From assembly GCA_030248195.1 (NCBI GenBank), contig JASAND010012447.1, forward strand, positions 1 through 64,000: 64,000 nucleotides of DNA, in the 5' to 3' direction. Each line of letters begins with the position of its first letter. Positions within the stretch are counted from its first letter, which is position 1. The notes below the pieces were generated by a model, which saw only the letters and a list, made by a program, of their open reading frames with translations, was not told the origin of the DNA and did no database searches. Positions 1 through 13,500 of this stretch are shown in pieces. The stretch comes from Trissonchulus latispiculum. Taxonomy: Eukaryota > Nematoda > Enoplea > Enoplida > Ironidae. A program made the translations under genes and the position numbers.

Positions 1-1455
1 TCTGGCATCTTATAATCAACAGCTCTGAACATTGTAGAAAGGTCATGCAATTATATACTAATAAATGTAAAACAGGAATTTTATGGTAAATTTTAGCTTT
101 TTCCTGCTATGCCCACTTTGCAAATTGCACAAAAATTTGGGCAGTGCGCGAAGAGCGCAAAAGTGTCTGGAGGAAAAACACTGCCCAAGACCCGCAGGCC
201 CTGGGGGTCAGGGGTCACATGTAACATCCACCGAACCTCGGCAGTATGCTCATAGCTTTCAGCGACCCCGATTTACTAAATGGGAACCACCAGAGGGCCG
301 AAAAAGGCCATTTTTAATGACTTTTAGGCTATTTCTAGTGAAACTTTTCGCCCAAACAGGTGAAAAATGCAAAGTTTGGGTTGGGCCTATCTCCTGAAGG
401 CTATAGAGCGAAATCAAAAATCCCCCTCGTTACTTTGGCCGATATATATACATATTCAAATAAAATAAGCCAAACGGGTCTGGCTGCTACCCTGTGAAAA
501 AGTCCGACTTTGGGGCCTTGGGGCAAAGCCAAAATTCGCAGCGTGCCAAAATGACCAAAAAGGTCGCATGGGAGTACACTGCCTACCAACACATAATAGT
601 ATTATTGGACCAAAATGTCCATTATCGTTCCAACACTGCGCTTACAAGTGCACTTCCGAAAAGCGTTATAAAAACAAACGCACGGTAACCATAACCTAAT
701 GCGAAAAAGAAGTTTCGAATTTGAACCAAAAGTATGGTAGGTTGATACTTGCAGTACTACTCGAGTACTTTACGACGGTAACCTTTTTATCTCTGCCAGA
801 CCTCAAATTAGCTGGCACCAGGCCAACACGGTCTCCAGAGGGCCGCGCAGACCTCTTTCCAACCATATTATGTAGGGGCGTTATCGTGCCCCTACATAAT
901 GCGTATATATGCATTTCTTGTTTTTTCGGCAACTTTGTTCGGATTTTTGCCAACTTTGGCAGAAATCGCGAATACTTCGCGACATGTTGCCGTTTTCGCC
1001 AATTTGGAAATTACGCCATCAGTCCGGCTTTCCGTGAAATGTACTGTATATCTCCAGAATTTTCAGTAGATTTCAATAAGATTTCCTTAAGCGTTTACTA
1101 AGCCGTCGATTGAAATAACACTAGTTGAGACTGCACGTTATATTTAGCCGCAGGTGACGATTTCTGTCGATTTGAAAACAACCAAGATTGGCAGTTTTCG
1201 AAAAGTAATGACAAATGGTCATTTCGTGCTAATTTAAAAAAATTGTAAGGCTATAGCTTTTAAGCGTTTTAAATGCATAAACTCTGAAATAACTGTGAGT
1301 TCAAAAAAGTACAGAATTTGGGGGGTTTTTCCAACAAAGGCTGCAAGACGCAGAAACTATAATGGGGCTACACGAGAGCTGAATATCTAGTGGCAGGCAA
1401 GTACTACATCTTTTTGACTGATTTATCTCTCTTCATTGTCAGTTTTGTATTTCAG
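1..1455. other. Upstream of first visible dynein LIC exon
   Basis: Presumably a dynein LIC intron. It holds the 867-900 hairpin and moderately GC-rich text at 100-560, but no splice-bounded exon with LIC similarity was found. Confidence 0.5.
867..900. repeat. Strong hairpin, 13-bp stem
   Basis: ATTATGTAGGGGC pairs perfectly with GCCCCTACATAAT around an 8-base loop. No wider inverted repeat was found around it. Confidence 0.75.
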
Positions 1456-1569
1456 GCGACAACGAGGCCGGAAAGACGGCTCTGATTGCGCATCTTCGAA
1501 ATCTGCGTATGCAAAAGAGGTGCTGGTCTAAATATCACTTCTTGGATGTCAACCCGGATTACAAAGACG
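1456..1569 (+). CDS. DYNC1LI: Dynein LIC exon with P-loop
   Basis: Acceptor ttcag precedes 1456 and donor gtagtc follows 1569. The exon starts with the last two bases of a Gly codon and reads [14 protein letters not shown], the Walker A loop of the Ras-like fold, then a [10 protein letters not shown] strand. It ends after one base of a codon. The upstream partner exon, expected to end in VLG, was not found at 1-1455. Confidence 0.93.
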
Positions 1570-4500
1570 GTAGTCAGTCTCTTATTTTTTGTCTTGTTCT
1601 GTCCTGTGGCGTGGGTGGCCGTGGAGTTTGAAGTGGTTTAATTTAATCCATGCAACTGGAAAAATCTATATGGCTACCGTATTATGTCAAACAGTGGCCC
1701 ACCCAATAAAACGGCCATGGGCGTTTTTCGGGGGGGGGGTGGGCGCTTTTTTGGATTTCTCAATGCTAACAGGCATGTCGTGGAAAACTAAAAGTTCGTG
1801 AATAAAGTTATGGCTGATTAAGCTATTTCAAGGCTTAGAATCAATTGTATATTGTTTGGAAATTGGATAGACAAGTAAGCAACTGACACTTCCCGAGCAC
1901 TCTGTCGTCAGCAAAATTTGTGGAATTAATCGAAAATTGGCTAAGCAGAAGTTATAAGCTGTTTCCAAAAAATAGCCCATGGGCGTTTTTTCGAGGGGTG
2001 GGCGCTTTTTTGGATTACTACAAAAATCAAATCTGAAATTGCCGATTCCGAAAAAACGCTCATGGGCCACTGTTTAGCATAATATGGTAATTTTATAAAT
2101 AACGGTTGTTTTCTAAATAGTAGATAGTATACCTTGAGGCACGCTTTCTGCTTTTTTTGGGCTTATATATAATGTTCTTAGATTTTTCGTAAATTTTCAT
2201 ATTGATCCAGTTTTTAATTCCACCGAGGGCGGTGGCAAGAGCGGAGTCCTGTCGTTTCCTAATTCTCCGACCGTCCCCTCTCCCACTCAATCAACTGTGG
2301 GCTTTTAAGGCTTTGCTATATAGTTTTGTTTGGTTTAGGTTCATACGCTTATCAATTGGGATCCGCACTGCCCGACGTGGGCCCTGGGGAGTCTGCTCGA
2401 ATTGGAGTGTGGATTTTAGACGGCGATCCGGTACACGGGGGACTCTTGCGTTACGGACTTCAGTCGGCCGGATCCCTTGACCGCTGTCTGGTCCTTCTTT
2501 GTGCTTCCATGACTCAGCCATGGTCCGTAATTGAATCTCTGGAACGCTGGTCCCAGGTCCTTCGTCAGCATCTTCGACTGACAGACTACAGTGATGATGA
2601 ATTAAAAGACATGAAGGATAAACGTTAGTTGTTCCTTTAGATTTTTTATTATCACAGGAGTCGCGGTAACGACCCTATAATATGAGTGAAAATTGTCGAA
2701 TACCGTGTAAAATAAGGCTGCGCGGATTATATGCGCGAAAAATTGTACGTGTCGATCATACATTAACATAGGGTCGGGTCCTGGGGGGGGCTTGTCTTTA
2801 GAAAATTTTGAGAGGGCTTGTACCTTGAACACAAATTTTCAGGGGGGGCTTGTACCTCAAGACAAAATTTCTAAAATTTTTCGAAAAATGAACGCTAATT
2901 TTATTAAAATTGCGATTATTACCAAATTTGAAAGAAATCTTCAATATTTAGAAAAAATTTCGAAAATTTGCCCTATTTTCCTGAACAATTAGACATTTTT
3001 GCTAAAAAATTCAGGCGAAGCCAGAAAGTTTTTGAAATTTTAGTGTAAAAACTAATTTTTTCCGGCTATTTTTGCCTACCCCTTGGCCAGTTTTTCCTTA
3101 CCCCTGTACCTTGTCCGGGTTGGGGGGGGCTTGGACCCCCCCAGACCCCCCCCGCGTTAACCTATGGTGTCGATTTAGTATGCGAAGTTTCGTCCCAGGG
3201 TCATGTCGGCAACCGCTTCCTGGAGGTCCATACTAGGCTCTGCTTGGACTCTCAAAACTTTGTCTATAGGTTTTTTCTGGTGCGTTGAGCACGTTCCCGT
3301 ACTCGTTTTGCTGGGCTGGCTCCACTTGACCGCCTGAGAATCAGGTTGGGTAGGGGGTCTTGTGGTCCAAAACAAAAATTCTCCGAAGTGGTCAAATTTG
3401 GTATTAAATGAAAGCCCTAAGTGCACTGAGCAACTTTTGTCATAGAACTGCATATCCAAAGAAGTTGTATAGTGCTGTGGTGGGGTGGGGGGGTCTTAGG
3501 CGATTTATGGTTAAAAATGAAATTTTTTAAAACTGGTCAGATTGGGTATCAAATGTAAGCCTTTAGTGAACTGAGTATTTTTGTCATTGAACTGCATATC
3601 CAAAGTGTCTGTAGAGTGCTGTGGTGTGGTGTGGGTGGGGTCTTAAGATGCTGGGCTGTTTTTGCTGAAATTTTTTAATGTTCAAGTGAGCTGTAGATTC
3701 GAGATAAATGTAAATTTTATCTGAGTTTCTTCAAAATTTTCAAGTTTGTACGCTTATTTCTCTCTAACAGAAAGACAAAACGCGAACGATGAAAAATAAC
3801 CCTCGGCAATTGTTCCAAAAACTGCGTGTGTAAAGTCAATAATGAAATTTTTCAAAAGTTGTCAAATTTGGTATCAAATGTCTGAAAGCCCTAAGTAAGC
3901 TGAGCAATTTTTGTCATTGAACTGCATATCCAATGTGGTTGTAGAGTGCTCTGGTGGGGTGGGGGTGAGGTCTTAGGCGATGTTTGGTCAAAAATGAAGC
4001 TTTTCAAAAGCATATACTCAAAGTTATCAAATTTTTAGCCCAAAGTGAGCTGAGCAAAGTACATAGGGTCTACTTGCACATTGGTTTTCAGAAATATATT
4101 AATGTTGGTTCTTTTTTGCGAATACATATATATTATGTAAAAGAATGGAAAACAAGAATCAAAAATGCTCCTTTGTCGCATGTAAATACATACGTATACG
4201 CTGGGTTTTCTTTAGTGCGGGTGGGGTGGGGGACACCCCCCTAACTTTTCGGGTTCCCCCCACTCGACCCCTTCCCCCCACTCGTTCCCCCCACTTTTTC
4301 GGGCTTCCCCTCCCACTCACTATAGGGTGCCCAGAAAATACCAAATTTTAAGGATTTTATAAGGTCAAAATTTTCAAAAAAATTTTCCGGCTTCACCGGA
4401 ATTTTTTGGTCAAAAATGGTCTATTTTGGTACTCAAACATAATTCTTGAGCACTTTTAAGCATAGTTATAGCGGTATATGTAGAAAACAGGCTATTTTTA

Positions 4501-7500
4501 CTGCATTTTTGGCATTCCTGGTCACTTTGGATTCCCCCACTTTTGGTCTCCCCCCCACTAGTGGGGTGGGGGGCTCCCCTCACTTTTTTCGCCTAGAGAA
4601 TACCCAGATACGTACCCTGGCAGGTTGTACTACCACGAAAACTAGTCTGTAAAATGCATAAGTTGTGAGGTTGTAAATTAGGGAAAACAACAAAAAACAA
4701 TATTTTTTGATCGTACTATAATTTTAGTGTGAGCTGTCTGCTTCCATTCGGTTATTCTTATGCAAGTCCTACTTGGTGATGATACGATTTTGGCCCATAT
4801 TAATGTTGGTTGGCGGCCACAGGTGGACAAGGGGGAGGGAAAGGGGGGATTCCCCCCCCCCCAACCGGCGAAGTCGCCTACAAGATGTCGTAAAATGAAA
4901 ATTGTTCAAAAAATAGCTTTTCTGGCTGTCGTAAAATGAAAATTGTTCAAAAAATAGCTTTTCTGGCTAAAATTTCCAAAAATTTTCTGGCTTCGCCGGA
5001 ATTTTGCACTTAAAATTACTTTTTGCAAAAAACGTCCGAAAAATGTGTTTTAGCTAAAAAATTGATGTTTTTTGCTAAAAATGGCAAAAATAGCTTAAAA
5101 CTCGCTTTCAAAAGTACCCCTAAGAAAAATCGCTCTCACAAGGGGTACCCAAATTTGCTTCCACAAGGGTCAGTGAAATTTGACCTCCCGTTCAGATAAG
5201 CAAGATGTAGTTTGACGAAACTTCCCAAAATGTGTCCTTTTAGCATTCCAAACCCCTCAACCACTCGCCACAACAAAGCTTGGCAGCAGTACATGGTTAT
5301 GACTATCACTGTTTTTTTTGTGTTTTTTATTGTGTTTTCGCACACTTTTTTAAAAAAAACACACAAAATTTTAAAAAAACACTAAAAAGCACACTCACAT
5401 TTTCACCGGAAGGAGCGAATTTATATTATTTTTAAGCCTAATTTTTAAGTTTTTCCAAAAAAATTTTGCGCCTTCGGCGCAGATACCGCTATATGTCTAT
5501 GTTTTACTTCTGTTTGTTTTAGTCTGTGCATTGGTTTTCGCGTAGCCTTCATTATTCTAAGCAACGGTGTCATTAGGGATTGTACAGGCAAATTATTCTA
5601 TGAAATTACGTTTTCAAATTCTGGAAATGACTGGAATAAAATAAACTGTCGAAAAGTAAAAGGTTTGAAGGATTTCAGACCAAAATTTTCACAATTTTAA
5701 AAAATTCTCAACGACTGGGGGGCTCCGCCCCCCAGACCCCCTGTAGTGCAAAACCGACGTCATCCATGCAAATATTTAACGTTCAGAACATTGAAATATC
5801 GATTATGAAGACTGAGTATGCAATATATGCTTTGTACTTCTTCTGTAACACGAAAAAAAGGCTAAATATAGTTTAAAACGCTGTAAAAACCGTTAAAAAC
5901 GTGCGAAATACTGCGAAAAGCGAATTTCAGGAAAAACAGATTTTTAAAAAAAACACACACATTTTGTTAAAAAACACACTAAAAAGCACAGGTGAAATTT
6001 TGAAAAAAAACCCTGATGACTATATATATTCATTTGAAAGATCTCATTGAGCTTCACATGTTTTCCTGTTAAACAACTTTGTAGCTTTTTCCTTTTGTTA
6101 GATATATAGCCAGTTTTCTTGTTTTAGCGTCCAAAACTTGTAATTTTTGCAGAAATCTAATAATCCATCATTTCTTCAGCTACACAAGTCTCAATTTAAA
6201 CTAAGGGTGTCGATTTGAAGGTCCACAGAACCAATTTTGGTCATGTTGCATGGTCATCTTCCAACTGCTATCATGCTATCATAAAAAGTGTAGTTTTTTG
6301 CAAAACACTACCAAATTTTTTCCTACGACTGTGGAGCATTTAGTACGCAAGGTAGAGTGTTGCCACTTAGCAGATATGTTCTACACAAAAATAACCAGGG
6401 ATCCTTTTGTAGTTGCTCTGATTGCTGCTTTCTCGCTGAAGTGGTCGTTTGCCAAAGTTGGGAAATGCTGGCGAAATTCAGGTTGCGCATACATTTTAGC
6501 GAATTTTTCCACAACGAAGAGCGATTTCATAATAACTAAAAACAGTACCAACCACTGGCGGATCCAGGATTTGGTGACGGGGTGGCGATAAATTTCTCCC
6601 ACCGTGGTGTCTGAGGGGCCGAGCCCCCAGAGTTAAAGAAATTTTTGTTTTTGCAATACAATTGCTCGTCGGATCTTTAATTCTTTTGATTTTGAAGAAC
6701 TTTTTTTAAAGTACTACGCATTTTTAGGCAAAAATAGTAATTGTCTTCGAAAAATAGGGTGCATTTCAAGCTTTTTCGTCACAAATGCAGTAAGTATTTC
6801 GTTAAAATGTAGAAAATTCGCAGCCGCAGGCGCGATATTATTTGGTTTTTTGCCTTTTTATTGCCAATAAGAATAATAATGCTTGCTCTCTCTCCATTGT
6901 TTCTGCTTTATCTGCTGTTATAGAAATCAGATTTTGGCAAGAGTACGTTGAACCTCTTGATAGTAGCTCTCACAGTGATACGGGTGCCAAAGTTCCCAGC
7001 ATGGAAACTGATGCTGCTGATATTTTGCTTCCATTAGGCGAAAATACGCTAGTGGAAAACGTCGGACTTCCCATCGTGGTCGTGATAACTAAGGTATGTA
7101 ACGTTTGCGATAATTTTGAGTTTATAGAGAAGGATTCCTGAGCTGATCATATCAAATTCTTGTTGTTAGTTTGGAGTAGTGTGCTGCAGCCAAAATTTTA
7201 CGTTCTTAGAAAGTTATTACATAAACTGTGTCAGTCGATCTTTCAGACGGATTATATGACGACTCTTGAGAAGGATTATGATTTCAAGGATGAACAGTTT
7301 GATTTCATTCAGCTCCGCATTCGGAAATTTTGTTTGACTCGTGAGTTTTTGAATAAATTGTTAATTAATTGTAAATGAGTGTAGCAAACTTTGTGCTTTA
7401 ATAATCCTGGTACAGCAGATCTGCCTAAGGATTGCACATTCTTTTATAACACTCACTCCAGTACACATTAACGACAACGTAGGGGTCTGTTTAGGTCTGC

Positions 7501-10500
7501 CACAAAACCTTAAAATGGTTTTACAAATAATAGGCAGTAAATAACTGAAAACGTTTGAAATTAGGCAAATTTCTAGCAAAACTGCTTAGTGTTACTTTTC
7601 TCTTCGAGGGACTTTGCTTGCACCTGTGGTTTGCCCTCCCAAATAGTCGTTACCCTGTTTATCCTCCCCTATTTGATTCTCAAAATCGGTCTCGGAGTAA
7701 GCATGGATCTGTAATTTTGGGTATTCACGTTTGGACTGGAACATTTATTCGAGGGGGTTTTAGAGCACAGCGTGACGGTTCCTGCGCTTGTTCTTCCACT
7801 ACGTACTTTGATTTTACTTAAGTGGGTTCCTTTTGAAAATCGCGTAAGCTGTTTTGCTGGCAATGGAGAACGTTTGGGAAATGCATTATGTTTATAGACG
7901 TATAATGATTAGCCACTGAGTTAGTTAGTTAGTTATGTGACTCACTGAGTGTTCACACAAGTAGGTAAACGCCACGAGGCATTTATGAACGTCTTCGACT
8001 AGCGCAAGCGGTTGCTGAAAATTTGTTATGGTTTTGATTGATTGTATGTATATTTGTAGATGGTGCAGCTCTTGTATATACCAGTGTTAAGGACGCTCGT
8101 AACTGTGATCTGCTTTACAAGTACCTTCTTCATCGAACTTTTGGATTTCCCTTCACGCATCCTGCTTTAGTTGTAGAAAAGGATTCTATTTTCATGTGAG
8201 TTGATAAGTCCAGCTGTTGATATTCGCGGATTTATTTCCGAAAGTGAGGTTAACTTCGACAAGTACTGGTTACATAATGAATCTGCAGTAGTTACTGCTC
8301 AATCATTTATGGGTTGTCTACCTGAAGAAGTAAGTATATAAGTAAGTATAAACGTTGGCTATTTCTGAGATTTTGAGATCTGAGTTGAGATTTTCTTGCA
8401 TTACGTTTCTGCTGCCTTCTGGATTGCGGTTTTCGAACATCCGTGGATAGCAATGATAGAACTACGCAAAATGCATGTATTTAACAGGGGTTTTCTCTAG
8501 GCCAAAAATTATGGGGAAGGGAAGTGGGAGTGAGCCCGCCTTCCCACTTGTGGGAAAGGTAAAAATGGAGGACCTAAACTGGTGGAAAATCGCCGAAAAT
8601 TTAACTAGGTCCAAGCTAAGTGCTCAGGAATTCAGATTTAGCACCAAAATAAACTATTTCAGACTAAAACTTTTGAAATTTTTGTCCAAAAACCTTAGTT
8701 AAAGATATGAAAGATGTACACCACCAGGCATCCGACAAATTCGGGCATCTGGAGGGGTTCCAACCCTCGTCTTTCTGCTTAACGCGCAGGCACTCTAACC
8801 AACTGTGCCACAAGTGCTTCAGTAGAAACAGCAGAAGACCGAATACTAACCCAACGTGTGCAACTTTTCAATGCACAGAAGTGCATTGCACACTGCATCT
8901 TTGGTGCACTTTCTAGTGAGTTGGAGAAAACGAGTGAGCAGGTCCCAAAAAGTGGGAGACCCAACTAACCCCTCCCACTAATATAGAACACCCTGTTTAA
9001 TAATAATGATTCCTTTGTTGGTTGGTTTGTTCCGAGCTTGCCCGTCGGACAGACTTTATGAGGGAACTTCTGCATCTGCATCAGTCTAGTGCGACAGAGA
9101 CATTTAGGTTCTTACGCTATATTTTAGATGCATTAGTCTTCATTATATTGTCTTTGAGACGAGCCATTAACATTACTATGGTCGGAGGCACCTAGTCGAT
9201 GGGAGACAGCTGTTATTATATAAATTTTTAAAATTTTCTTTTTTATCCGGTTGTTGTTGATTTTTCAAACTGTTCCATCTTGATCCTTAGGTTTTTAGAT
9301 GGTTCAACTGTTATTGAACCACACTGTTCTTTGTATGTTTATAGTCCTGCTGGATGGGATAATGAAAAGAAAATCAGCATATTAACAGAAAATCTTGTTA
9401 ATATTCGAGCTGATGATTTTTATCCTGATGTAATCCAAAAGCCTGTCCTGAGAAGGGTAAGAATTGTGTTTTATTGTACACGAGACAAGTAAATTTTTAG
9501 ACTTTTATACTACAACGAACTTCTAAATTTTACATCTTGAATGAACAGGAACTTGAACTGGAACAACTGTGGAAATATTAAACAGAGAAACAAAAATCAA
9601 GAAGTATAAACTTCTCGATTTTGAACATTTTCTCTGTTAGAAATTATCCAGAGAATCCAGTCCAGTGCTGTCGACTTGCGCATTAGATAAACTTTCAGCG
9701 TAATCAGAACAGTTGCTGTAATGGTGAACAGGCATAGGTTAGAGGGGGTTTCCCCGCGTAGGTTTCTTTAGGGGATCTTGGTGCCACCTCCGTGGGAAAT
9801 TCGATGGACACGGACCCCATCAAATGGAGATCCCCACAGGCGATCCCTGGCATCCGTCTGGTCAACGGCGCTAATGGGTACCAACTCCCGGGGACATGGT
9901 CTCCATGTCGGATTAACGCTGAGGCCGTCCAAGCGCTTAAATTATGCTGCCGAGTGGTTGCTATCTACGCCCACATTCTGCCTATTCCGGCTAATCCGAA
10001 TGCTGTGCCGTGGTATAGCTATCTGCGAAGACGTGTGCTGAACTTGGATGAAGCTGATGTGCCCTCATATAGCCTCTGGCTGACGAGCCCGGAAATGAAG
10101 AAGAAGAGAGGGGGGTCTGGGTGGTCCAAGCCCTTCCCAACCCGAACTACCGCTGTCGGGGATAAAGGGTAACGAAAAAATGGCCAATTGATAAGTAGTG
10201 AAAATGGCCGGAAAGATTAGTTTTTACTAAAATTTTAAGGTGGTGATTCCTTTTGGGCACATATTGTTGGTTGACGGTTCAAATCAAGATGAAATTTGAT
10301 GAAACTTTCCAAACTAAGGTCTTTTAGCATTCTAACACCCTCCGCGCAATCCCGCTTCATAAATTCTACTTCTCCGCTCAGGGTTGTTTTGCCGATTTTT
10401 GACAGTTGGACAGTTGCTGCACAGCTATGATTATATTCATTCGAAAGATCTTGTTGAGCTCTACATTTTTGCTCTTTGACGTACCTTTCTAGCTTTTCTC

Positions 10501-13500
10501 TATAGTGAGATATAGCTGATTTTTTTATTTTGGGGTTGAAAACTTATATTTTTGCAGAAATCAAATAATCCTCCATTTCTTGAGCTACGCAAGCTGTAAA
10601 TTAAAGTAAGGGTGTCAATTTGAAGGTCTCGTCGAGGCCGATTATTCGTGGCATTGTAATCTTCTAAATGCTATCCCGCACGCTGCTATCATAAAAAATG
10701 TGGTTTTTGCAAAAACATGACCAATTTTTTTCCAGCGATTGTGGAGCATTTACTGTGCAAGATCGAGGGGTGCCACTTACTAGACGTGTTTTACACAGAA
10801 ATACCCAGGGACCCTTTTTTAGTTGCCCCGATTGATGCTTTCTAGCTAAAGTGGTTGCGTGCCAAAGTTGGGAAAAGTAGGCAAAATCCAGGTTGCGCTT
10901 ACTAATTTTAGCTAATTTCTTTATAACGAAGAGCGGTTTCATAATAATTAAAAAAGGGTCCCCAGGTATTTGATAGTGGAATCGAATGATATGGCTGATG
11001 CCTCACGAAAAAATTTACTTTAGTTTGCAAAAAATCTGGAAAATTAAATTACTTCGAAAATGCAGTAAAATAATTTCCGAGAACTGACGTTAGTTTCCTT
11101 GTATTCATTAAAAAGAGCAAATGTTAACCTGCATTTTGATATAAAAATGGCTTCTTAACTCCAACGAATGAATGAGTAACAAGAGTTCAAAGTTGTTGTC
11201 TCCAAAAGGAATCACCACCTTAAAAGACTTCGCCTGAATTTTTTAGCAAGAATTTTAAATTTTTTCTGAACATCGGGCAATATTTTGAAACGTTTTCTAA
11301 AAAATTGAAGATTTTGCTTCAGACTTTTAAGTATATCGCAGTTTAATATAATTAGCATTACTTTTTGGTTATATTTTACTAATTTATTCTTGAGGTGCAA
11401 TCCCCTTTGAAAATTTCACTTCGAGGCACAAGCCTCCTAAAATTTTCTGGAGACGAGCCCCCCCCAGGATACGACCCCATTTTAATATATGTGAACGGAT
11501 TTTTGAAACTGGCCACAGCATCCTTGCAAGTAGCATGTTATATCCTATTTCTTCTTTTTGATTTTAGCCTGTGACTCGGGACCAAGAAGTTCATGTAGAG
11601 GACGAGCAACAGTTTTTGGCTCGACAGCTGACCCTGCTCAACACGCAAGCTCCTGCACCCACCAATACTCCCCATAGACAGGTACATTGTGAGACTATCA
11701 GGTTACTTTCAGATAATGTTGATGTGGTCAGTCGGCTAACTGGATATAACGTATGCTTGCTTGTAACCTTAAAAACTAAACTGTCTAATGAACCATCCAG
11801 TTGTTTTTAAGGTTGCGTTTTTGTCATAGTTTCCAACTTAGCTTTGAATCACTATTTTGAAGTTACCTGAAATGCTGTTTGAATGCATTTTTCAATTACT
11901 GCTGGTCTTGGTCAAAGTTAGTACCCATCTTTCTTGTTATATCTAACTTATTCGACTTCATCCCCTTGATTAAATGAGCTAACGGTGTACAGTCACTTGA
12001 ATTTAATTATTGATATAAAACTCTTTAATTAAATATAAATCACCTTACGATTTCCGTGTGTAATTGTTAATTGCCTTTGTTTAGTAGTAAATCTTCAGTT
12101 GTGGAGTTTGGCTTTGCATAACAGAACAGATTTTTTATATTGTGTGCTGTGATCTGTAAAATTTATTTGTATGATAATAGCTTCATATTTATTTTTAGCT
12201 GTTATTTGAATTTTATAAAACCTGTTATTTTGTTTTCATTTTTAATGTCTACAGACTAAAGATTATATATACATAGTTTTAGGGCTAAACATTGTTGAAT
12301 GCTTTCGTCTGTGATCGTGTTTCCTTGCTTTGCTTAGTGAAAGCTTTATAGCTTTGTAAATGTATATTTCGGTCCTCCCTCGATAAATTTTGTTTCAACG
12401 TCGTCGTAAAATTAGCGCAGATTGAGCACACGAAAGGTGCTACCAAATGCGTTTTTCTGTACGCTTTAGGTTGAAAATTTGGCTCTGTATACCATTATGT
12501 TTTTTGCTGCTGTCGCCTAGTGCTCTGTAAGGTCCAGACCTAGCATTAGCTATCTACTGATAGACTTTTTACTAGGCTGTTCAACATTGATTTTGAGATT
12601 CAGACTACCTTTTGTTTTAAATTCTGGTGAGAAACAATAATCAAAAATCAGGATAGGTTAGCATTAAAGGTTTTAATTGTTGTTGCTATGCTACCTGGCT
12701 TGTTAAATCTAAATCAAAGGAGAATTGCGATTGCAGTTTTAATTTCCTGTTTTCTTTTTATCTAACTGGTCCTCCCTGCAAAAGTCTTCTAACGTTTCCC
12801 CAGTCCTTTTTCACGATTGCGCTCCTCTATGTAATTCCAACTTCTATATTAACTTATTAAACTGATGCTCCTTTTCATTGGCATTTTTGTGGGTTTGGTG
12901 GGGGATCGTCCCCACTTTTCGGCTTTTCCTTCACTTTTCGAAATCCTCTCAACATTCCCCGAATCCCCGTCAACGTTTAGGCGGTCATCAAAAATTGTCT
13001 AAAAATAAAGTGTTTACGGTCAAATTTCAAAACATTTTAGCTAATATATTGATCTATCAGTTTTGAATTTGCAACTGAAACGTGTTAATTTTATTCTAAA
13101 ATTTACACATTTTTGTGCTCGGACTTTGCTCCCTCACTTTTCTGAAACCTTTCCCGTCACAGGGGGTTAAATCTCCCACTTTAAAAACCCTAAATAGCCA
13201 GAACCTACAGTTCAGTACAGCTCAACTTCTTTTTATGACGGATCTGGTCGGCAATTTGCATAATTTTATAACTAAGGGATTGTACATAATTCCAGGATGC
13301 TGTCTCTTCTGCAGTTTCTCGCTCTCCCAATCTTACTCCTAAACATGCTGCTAAAACTCCACAAATTGGACCGATTAGTGCCACACCGCAGAACAGCAAG
13401 AAGGTACTCTCTATGTAACGGTAGTAGTAAATGTTCTATTGCTCTGCTGCTCCCTCCTAATTTGGTAGCCGGTTTTGTGAAGCGTGGTGGCGTAGCTCAG

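Noticed and set aside
15..1101. Overlapping frames at 83-397, 494-688 and 721-1101 as the missing first dynein LIC exons
   Set aside because: None contains the expected NLW.SIL.EV or K.VLVLG motifs, and no donor in the right phase.
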